64,000 nucleotides of DNA from Pseudoflavonifractor gallinarum. GTDB lineage: Bacteria > Bacillota > Clostridia > Oscillospirales > Oscillospiraceae. Where the stretch lies: positions 310,001-374,000 of the forward strand of contig NZ_JADCKF010000001.1 of NCBI RefSeq assembly GCF_014982855.1, given 5' to 3'. Of the stretch, positions 59,084 to 64,000 are shown piece after piece (position 1 is the stretch's first letter; each line of letters opens with the position of its first letter). Under the pieces are notes generated by a model. It made no database searches. It saw only the letters and a list, made by a program, of their open reading frames with translations, and was not told the origin of the DNA. Position numbers and translations under genes: made by a program.

Positions 59084-60001
59084 TCAGATGGCGGAGGATT
59101 TCGAGGGGACCAGTGCCGTGAGTGCGTCGTCTACCTGCTGTGCATGGGGGATGGAGGGGGCGGCGCCCGGCCGGGCGACGGCCAGAGCGGCTGCCATGCT
59201 GGCCCGGGTCAGGGCCTGAGCATGACTGAGTCCCATGCAGACCGACGCAAAGAAATAGCCGGTGAAGGTATCGCCGGCCGCCGTGCTGTCCACGGCTTCC
59301 ACGGGGAAGATGGCCTGACGGAGGAGACCCTGCTCACTGGCACAGAGAGAGCCATTGTCACCCAGGGTAAGAACGACCTGCATACCCGGCCAGCGGCGGC
59401 GCAGAACCTGGCAAATGTCCTGAGGCTCCTGCTCACCGGTGAGTCCGGCGCCCTCGATCTCATTGAGAATGAGCCAGGAGACACCGCTGAGATCGGTATG
59501 CAAGAGGGCATCATCCAGCGGGGAGGGATTGAGGACCACCTGCATACCACGCTCCCGGCCCTGGGCGATCAGGTAGGGGAGGCAGGAGATCTCATTTTGC
59601 AGAAAGAGCCAGTCTCCGGGGGCAAAATGCGCCAGAACTGCGTCCACTTCCTCCCGGGAGATGGACTGGTTGGCGCCGCCGTAGAGCAGGATGCAGTTCT
59701 GTCCCAGCGGGTCCACCTGTATGATGGCGTGCCCGGTGGGCAGGATGGAGTCCTGGTGGACGAGAGAGACATCTACCCCGCTCTCAGAGAGCTCCCGCAG
59801 GAGAAAGGCGCCGTCGCTGCCGATCTTTCCCGCGTGCCACACGGGCAGACCGGCCCGGGCCAGGGCAATGCTCTGGTTGAGTCCCTTTCCGCCTCCGGCG
59901 GTCTTCATCTCCAGGGACGCCAGCGTCTCGCCCGCACGGACAAAATGGGGCACGATGTAGGAGCGGTCGATGTTGAGAGAACCGAAATTAAGTACCTTCA
60001 T
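59084..60001 (-). CDS. rbsK: Ribokinase-like PfkB family sugar kinase
   Basis: A 305-residue PfkB kinase, probably phosphorylating ribose released by the adjacent nucleoside hydrolase. The N-terminal KVLNFGSLNIDRSYIVPHF and GGGKGLNQSIALARAG match ribokinase signature 1; the C-terminal VDSTAAGDTFTGYFFASV is signature 2, with the catalytic Asp. ATG 60001 has GGAGG 9 bases upstream. Another PfkB substrate (such as 2-deoxyribose or a nucleoside) is possible. Order: rbsK then hydrolase, in one operon divergent from the LacI regulator. Confidence 0.9.
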   Translation of the reverse strand: MKVLNFGSLNIDRSYIVPHFVRAGETLASLEMKTAGGGKGLNQSIALARAGLPVWHAGKIGSDGAFLLRELSESGVDVSLVHQDSILPTGHAIIQVDPLGQNCILLYGGANQSISREEVDAVLAHFAPGDWLFLQNEISCLPYLIAQGRERGMQVVLNPSPLDDALLHTDLSGVSWLILNEIEGAGLTGEQEPQDICQVLRRRWPGMQVVLTLGDNGSLCASEQGLLRQAIFPVEAVDSTAAGDTFTGYFFASVCMGLSHAQALTRASMAAALAVARPGAAPSIPHAQQVDDALTALVPSKSSAI

Positions 60002-60041
60002 GCAGATGAACCTCCATGCGTTGCGGATCAAGGGAGTTGTC

Positions 60042-60070
60042 TTGTCCTTTCAACAGGGCTGTGGTAAAAT
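60042..60070 (+). promoter_or_regulatory. Promoter of the LacI-family regulator
   Basis: TTGTCC (60042-60047), 17-base spacer, TAAAAT (60065-60070), in the 108-base divergent gap with rbsK. I could not define a LacI palindrome with confidence. Confidence 0.6.
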
Positions 60071-60109
60071 ATGTACTACTAAACAAAGATGCGGGAGGAA
60101 GTGAGAGAA

Positions 60110-61144
60110 ATGGCGGTGACGCTGCGGGATGTGGCGCGGCTTGCGGGGGTTTCCCCCGGGGCGGTGTCTCAGGTGCTCAACGGAAAACCCCACCGGATCT
60201 CTCCCGAGACCTGCGAGCAGATCCGGCAGGCCGCGGCACAGCTGCGCTATGTCCCCAACCAGAATGCAGTGACGCTGGTGACCGGGCAGAGCCAGGCGAT
60301 GGGCGTGGTGATTCCGGACATCCGGAACCTCTTTTTTGCCGAGCTGGTCAGCGGCGTGGAAGCAGTGGCGCTGGAGGCGGGGTGGAATATCGTCATCACC
60401 TCGTCCAGCGACAAAAGTGCGCTGGCTCTGGCCAATTTCCGGACGCTGGCGGCCCGGGATGTAGGGGCGATTCTTCTGGTCCCGGCCAGCGATGCGGATG
60501 AGACGCTGGCCATGGAGTACCGTCAGGCCATCCGGGATTATGGCCGCCCTGTGGTCCAGGTGGACCGGATCATTCCGGATCTTGGCGTGAGTCTGACCGC
60601 CATCCACCAGAGGCGGGGAGCCAAACTGGCCATGGAGCACCTGCTGGATCTGGGACACCGCCGGGTGGCCTGCGTATTGGGCCCCACCAATACCTGTGCG
60701 CCCCGGCTGAGCGGGGTGCAGGAGGCCTGCGCCCAGCGGGGGATCGCTCTGCGGGAGCGAGATCTCTACCCGGGGGCCTATACGATGGAGAGCGGGTATG
60801 CCGTGGCCGACGCCATTTTGGAGGGGGGCTACACGGCGGTATTCTGCTTCAATGATATGATGGCCTATGGATTTTACAAGCGGTGTCGGGAGCGGGGAAT
60901 CTCCATCCCTCACGATCTGTCTGTCATGGGCTTCGACGGAGTGCTCTTCTCCGACTATCTGGAGAAACCCCTCAGCACGGTGTGGCAGCCTGCCCGTCAG
61001 CTGGGTGTGGAGGCCGCCCGGCAGGCCTTCCGGGAACTGGAGTGTCCGGAAGAGGCGGGGAAGTGTACTCTGCTGGAGCCGCAGCTCCAGATCCGGGAGA
61101 GCACTGCGCCGCCGGCGGCCGGAGCCGTCTGTCAGGAAACATAA
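60110..61144 (+). CDS. LacI family transcriptional regulator of the nucleoside/ribose locus
   Basis: A 344-residue repressor. The N-terminal HTH is VTLRDVARLAGVSPGAVSQV with hinge LNGKPHRISPETCEQIRQAA, and is followed by a periplasmic-binding-protein-like effector domain: MGVVIPDIRNLFFAELVSGV, AKLAMEHLLDLGHRRVACVL, VFCFNDMMAYGFYKRCRERG and LSVMGFDGVLFSDYLEKPLS. I chose ATG 60110 because MAVTLRDVARLAGVS is the family start. It lies between the catabolic genes and the ABC permeases, so ribose or a nucleoside is the likely effector (inference). Confidence 0.92.
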   Translation: MAVTLRDVARLAGVSPGAVSQVLNGKPHRISPETCEQIRQAAAQLRYVPNQNAVTLVTGQSQAMGVVIPDIRNLFFAELVSGVEAVALEAGWNIVITSSSDKSALALANFRTLAARDVGAILLVPASDADETLAMEYRQAIRDYGRPVVQVDRIIPDLGVSLTAIHQRRGAKLAMEHLLDLGHRRVACVLGPTNTCAPRLSGVQEACAQRGIALRERDLYPGAYTMESGYAVADAILEGGYTAVFCFNDMMAYGFYKRCRERGISIPHDLSVMGFDGVLFSDYLEKPLSTVWQPARQLGVEAARQAFRELECPEEAGKCTLLEPQLQIRESTAPPAAGAVCQET

Positions 61145-61180
61145 ACGGGCATCCGTCTCAGGGACGGATGCCCGTTTTTT
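61144..61180. terminator. Terminator between the LacI gene and the permease gene
   Basis: 13-bp stem ACGGGCATCCGTC / GACGGATGCCCGT with a 5-base loop, then TTTTTT; AAA precedes the stem on the other side, so it may serve both convergent genes. Confidence 0.85.
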
Positions 61181-61186
61181 CTGTGG

Positions 61187-62146
61187 TCATCCGACCGGCT
61201 TGGCCGCAGGCTGGTTCTGTGCTTTCCGACGTTTATGATTGCTTCTGCGGTACTGCCGTACCGAGAAGAGGATCAGACCCACCAGGGTGACACAGTAGGG
61301 GATGGTGCGTACCAGATCGGCCGGCCAGCCCAGCACGCCGGCGGCGTTGGAGAAGGCATCGGCCGCGCCGAAGAGGAGCGAGGTAAGGGCGGTACCGATG
61401 GGGTGGGAGCAGCCCATGGCCTCGGCGGCGATGGCAATCCATCCACGGCCGGCCACCATGTCCCGGGAGAACCAGGAGACATAGCCCATGGACATGAAGG
61501 CGCCGCCCAAGCTGGCCAGGAAACCAGAGATGAGCAGGGCAACGGCCTGCACCCGCATGACATGGATACCCACCGACTCGGCGGCATGGGCATCCTCACC
61601 CACCGCGCGGAGATGGAAGCCCAGAGGGGTGCGCTTGAGCAGGATGTACACGGCGATGACCGAGAGAAAGGCCAGATAGGTCAGGATATTGTGTCCGGAG
61701 AGGATCTCACCCACCACCGGGATCTGGTCCAGGAGCGGGATCTTTACCTGGGGCAGAACGCCGCTGGGTACCGAGGCGGAGGTGCCCTTGTCGTGGCAGA
61801 AGAGATACAGGGCGAACACGGTGCCGCCGGAGGCAAGGGAGTTGATGGCGATGCCGCCCAGAATCACATTGGTGCGGTAGTACAGGGTGAAAAAGGCCAG
61901 AATACCGGCGCACAGCAGACCGGAGAGAATGGCACACAGCAGGCCGATCCACGCGCTGGAGGAGAGCGCGGAGGTCATCATACCCACAAAGGCGGCGATG
62001 AGCATAATGCCTTCCAGGGCGATGTTGGGAATGCCTGCGGTGTTGGCCACCACCATGCCCATGGCCGCAAAGACGATGGGCGTGGTCACACGCAGGATGG
62101 AATAGAAGAAACTGGGTGTGAGAATCACATTAAGCAGCGCGTCCAT
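61187..62146 (-). CDS. Nucleoside ABC transporter permease (NupQ/YufQ type)
   Basis: A 319-residue permease of the BPD_transp_2 family with about nine helices: MGMVVANTAGIPNIALEGIM, TNVILGGIAINSLASGGTV, TPLGFHLRAVGEDAHAAESV (the cytoplasmic EAA-like loop) and IAAEAMGCSHPIGTALTSLL. This is the second permease of a BmpA-type nucleoside importer. The ATG 62146 start overlaps the first permease gene by 17 bases and has a GGGGG site. The basic C-terminal tail is RSNHKRRKAQNQ. Order of genes: ATPase, permease 1, permease 2. Confidence 0.9.
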   Translation of the reverse strand: MDALLNVILTPSFFYSILRVTTPIVFAAMGMVVANTAGIPNIALEGIMLIAAFVGMMTSALSSSAWIGLLCAILSGLLCAGILAFFTLYYRTNVILGGIAINSLASGGTVFALYLFCHDKGTSASVPSGVLPQVKIPLLDQIPVVGEILSGHNILTYLAFLSVIAVYILLKRTPLGFHLRAVGEDAHAAESVGIHVMRVQAVALLISGFLASLGGAFMSMGYVSWFSRDMVAGRGWIAIAAEAMGCSHPIGTALTSLLFGAADAFSNAAGVLGWPADLVRTIPYCVTLVGLILFSVRQYRRSNHKRRKAQNQPAAKPVG

Positions 62147-63185
62147 GCTTGACCCCCTTTTCAATCCACTTCTGACGATAGGTATGAAGGAACCGCTCGG
62201 CGGAGACCAGGAGAATGATCAGCGCCTGAAGGATGGAGACCATCTCAGTGGGCACGTCGGAGAGTCGGGCCACCATGTCGGCGCCCACCCGGAGATAGGC
62301 CACGAACAGGGCCGAGAGCACCACGCCCAGGGGGTGGTTTCCGCCCATCATGGCGATCATGGCTCCGTCAAATCCGTAGCCGGGCAGAGCGGTCCACTCA
62401 AAGCGCTGGTGCAGGCCGATGGTCTCCACTGCGCCGCCCATGCCGGCCAGCACGCCTGAGACCAGGTGGGCCATGATGATCACTTTGGCGGTGTTGATGC
62501 CCGAATAGCGGGCAAAGTCCCGGTTGATACCGGTCATACGGATCTCATAGCCCCACTTGGTGCGGTAGAGGAAGAGATAGGTGAGGAGCACGCAGGCCAG
62601 GGCGATGATCAGGCCGAAATGGATCCGGGTGCCGGGGACGATCTTGGGAAGAAGGGCGGTCTCGGCAAATTTATAGGAGATCTGGTTGCCGGTCTCCGGG
62701 TCCCGCATGAAGTTGGTGAGGATCCACAGGCCGACGCCCAACAGAATGTTGTTGAGCATGAGGGAGGTCACCAGCTCGCTGGCATTGAATTTGGCCCGGA
62801 GTACGCCGGGAATGGCCATCACGGCCGCGCCGATCACGCCGCCCAGGATGACGATGACCAGAGGATGGATCCCGGCGGGCATGGAGTAGAAAATGGCCAC
62901 CAGGGAGACCACGGCGCCCGAGATGTAGTAGATGCCCTCGGCGCCCAGGTTGAAGAGGCTGGCCTGGAACACCACCGCCATGGCTAGGCCCGAGAAGATG
63001 AGGGGGATGGCGGCCTCTACGATGTTGCCCAGGTGACGCTTGGAGTCAAAGGGTCCCACGGTGAAGATCCGGATGGCCTCCAGAGGGGTATCGCTGATGA
63101 GGAAAATGATCACATAGGCCGCCGCCAGCGCGATGAGCAGGGAGACGGCGGTGCGGAGCAGTTGGAAGCTTCGTTCCCGGTTCAT
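62130..63185 (-). CDS. Nucleoside ABC transporter permease (NupP/YufP type)
   Basis: A 351-residue BPD_transp_2 permease with about ten helices. Visible motifs are GLAMAVVFQASLFNLGAEGI, FNASELVTSLMLNNILLGVG, the cytoplasmic loop KWGYEIRMTGINRDFARYSG (the EAA-like ATPase-contact segment), and LPGYGFDGAMIAMMGGNHPL. ATG 63185 (GGAGG upstream) overlaps the ATPase stop by 4 bases (ATGA). It pairs with the next permease to form the heterodimeric channel. Nucleoside specificity comes from family and locus context. Confidence 0.9.
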   Translation of the reverse strand: MNRERSFQLLRTAVSLLIALAAAYVIIFLISDTPLEAIRIFTVGPFDSKRHLGNIVEAAIPLIFSGLAMAVVFQASLFNLGAEGIYYISGAVVSLVAIFYSMPAGIHPLVIVILGGVIGAAVMAIPGVLRAKFNASELVTSLMLNNILLGVGLWILTNFMRDPETGNQISYKFAETALLPKIVPGTRIHFGLIIALACVLLTYLFLYRTKWGYEIRMTGINRDFARYSGINTAKVIIMAHLVSGVLAGMGGAVETIGLHQRFEWTALPGYGFDGAMIAMMGGNHPLGVVLSALFVAYLRVGADMVARLSDVPTEMVSILQALIILLVSAERFLHTYRQKWIEKGVKHGRAA

Positions 63186-64000
63186 TTTGTCACCTCCTGG
63201 ATGCGTTCCGGGGAGTGCCGCTGGAGCCCCAGCATGCACAGGCCCAATTCTTCTTCGGTCACGGCGGAGACATCGGGGAAATAGGCCACGATCCGTCCGT
63301 CATACAGGACCACCACCGCGTCAGAGAGCTTCATGACTTCAGCCAGGTCCGCCGAGATGAGCAGGACGGCGCTTCCGCTGTCCCGGAGGGAGAGGATCTT
63401 CTGGTGGATGATACGGGCCGCGCCGATGTCCACGCCGCGGGTGGGCTGTTCGGCGATGAGCACGCTGGGCTGACCGCTGCACTCCCGGGCCACGACCACC
63501 TTCTGCATATTGCCGCCGGAGAGCATGGAGATCTTGGAGGCACCGCTGCCGCACTTGATCTCGTAGTCGGCAATGCTCTGACGGGTAAAGGCGTCGATCT
63601 GCTCATTGGAGAGCAGGCCCGCAGGGCCGGAGACCGGGGCGCGGTAATAGGAGCAGGAGATCAGATTCTCCCGGATGGAGGCTCCGGCCGCCGCACCCTG
63701 GCGCAGCCGGTCCTCGGGAATGTAGCCGAGGCCGCCCTCCCGCAGGGCGCGCACCTTCTGGCGGGAGATGTCCATGCCGTTGATCTCCACACGGCCCTGC
63801 TCCAGCTCCCGGGCGCGGGTGAGCAGCTCCACCAGCTCCACCTGGCCGTTGCCCTGGACGCCGGCCACACCCAGTACGGTGCCTGCGTGGACGGCAAAGC
63901 TGACGTCGTCCAGAACGGGGACCTGGGCGCCGCCGTAGTAGGAGAGGTGCTCGGCCCGGATCAGGACCTCGCCAGGGGTACAGGGAGCTTTTTCCAGCTC
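63182..64000 (-). CDS. Nucleoside ABC transporter ATP-binding protein, 5' part beyond window
   Basis: The C-terminal half of a double-cassette ATPase of the BmpA-associated importer (NupO/YufO type). The second cassette has a Walker A that departs from GxxGxGK[ST], reading GVQGNGQVELVE, the normal form for the second domain of this sugar/nucleoside subfamily. The signature is SMLSGGNMQKVVVARECSGQ and Walker B is VLIAEQPTRGVDIGAARI. About 272 codons are visible and the frame is still open at base 64000. The nucleoside-binding lipoprotein (BmpA) is probably upstream of the operon, outside the window. Confidence 0.92.
   Translation of the reverse strand, partial: ELEKAPCTPGEVLIRAEHLSYYGGAQVPVLDDVSFAVHAGTVLGVAGVQGNGQVELVELLTRARELEQGRVEINGMDISRQKVRALREGGLGYIPEDRLRQGAAAGASIRENLISCSYYRAPVSGPAGLLSNEQIDAFTRQSIADYEIKCGSGASKISMLSGGNMQKVVVARECSGQPSVLIAEQPTRGVDIGAARIIHQKILSLRDSGSAVLLISADLAEVMKLSDAVVVLYDGRIVAYFPDVSAVTEEELGLCMLGLQRHSPERIQEVTK

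Overview
The window is a GC-rich, densely coded bacterial chromosome segment with no rRNA, CRISPR array or recognisable insertion sequence. Sporulation genes (spoIID, spoIIE), a Clostridia-type butyryl-CoA:acetate CoA-transferase, strong Shine-Dalgarno sites, near-consensus sigma-A promoters and a Gram-positive nusA-infB operon point to a butyrate-producing, spore-forming member of the Clostridia. High GC and protein flavour suggest an Oscillospiraceae-type gut bacterium (Flavonifractor/Lawsonibacter-like). That placement is inference.

Layout. 1-3.7 kb: spoIID (cut by the window edge), citrate synthase and an orphan VanS-like histidine kinase. 3.8-9.7 kb: a membrane protein, metG, then a coenzyme A module (coaBC diverging from a probable pantothenate ECF S-component and coaX). 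9.7-14.3 kb: a cation/proton antiporter behind a fluoride riboswitch, a coupled serine hydrolase/pseudouridine synthase/GNAT set, and a Met-Glu-Val tRNA operon. 14.4-16.8 kb: an SGNH hydrolase-SigV-RsiV envelope-stress operon. 16.8-19.2 kb: asnA, whose 3' end is duplicated around a hairpin-rich insert, and rlmA. 19.5-28.6 kb: a secreted repeat protein, an ABC-F ATPase, DUF1836, DegV, prmA, a PPC-domain protein, ymdB, gapA and an HATPase-domain protein. 28.7-32.9 kb: MoxR-DUF58-transglutaminase operon. 33.2-42.9 kb: rimP-nusA-rnpM-ylxQ-infB-rbfA-nrnA-truB-ribF and a DUF1576 membrane protein. 43-51 kb: a MarR/YczE pair, the CoA-transferase with a Rex-type operator, an EF-G paralogue, and dusB with an ECF sigma/anti-sigma pair. 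51-55 kb: rubredoxin, spoIIE and a ferredoxin/NapH-like/ArsR operon. 55.1-57.8 kb: a TetM-like GTPase fused to a Rae1/YacP nuclease. 58-64 kb: a nucleoside salvage locus (nucleoside hydrolase, ribokinase, LacI regulator, ABC importer).

How it fits together. Much of the window serves translation: tRNA charging, rRNA/tRNA/ribosomal protein modification, initiation factors, ribosome maturation and three unusual ribosome-associated ATPases/GTPases (ABC-F, an EF-G paralogue lacking the catalytic His, and the TetM-Rae1 fusion). The fusion is the most novel item: a ribosome-binding GTPase covalently joined to an A-site mRNA endonuclease domain, preceded by a terminator-like leader. The fluoride riboswitch, the Rex box at the butyrate gene, the SigV/RsiV operon and the asnA 3'-end duplication are the other main observations. 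All coordinates and motifs were read by eye; family assignments come from motif and sequence recognition without database searches.
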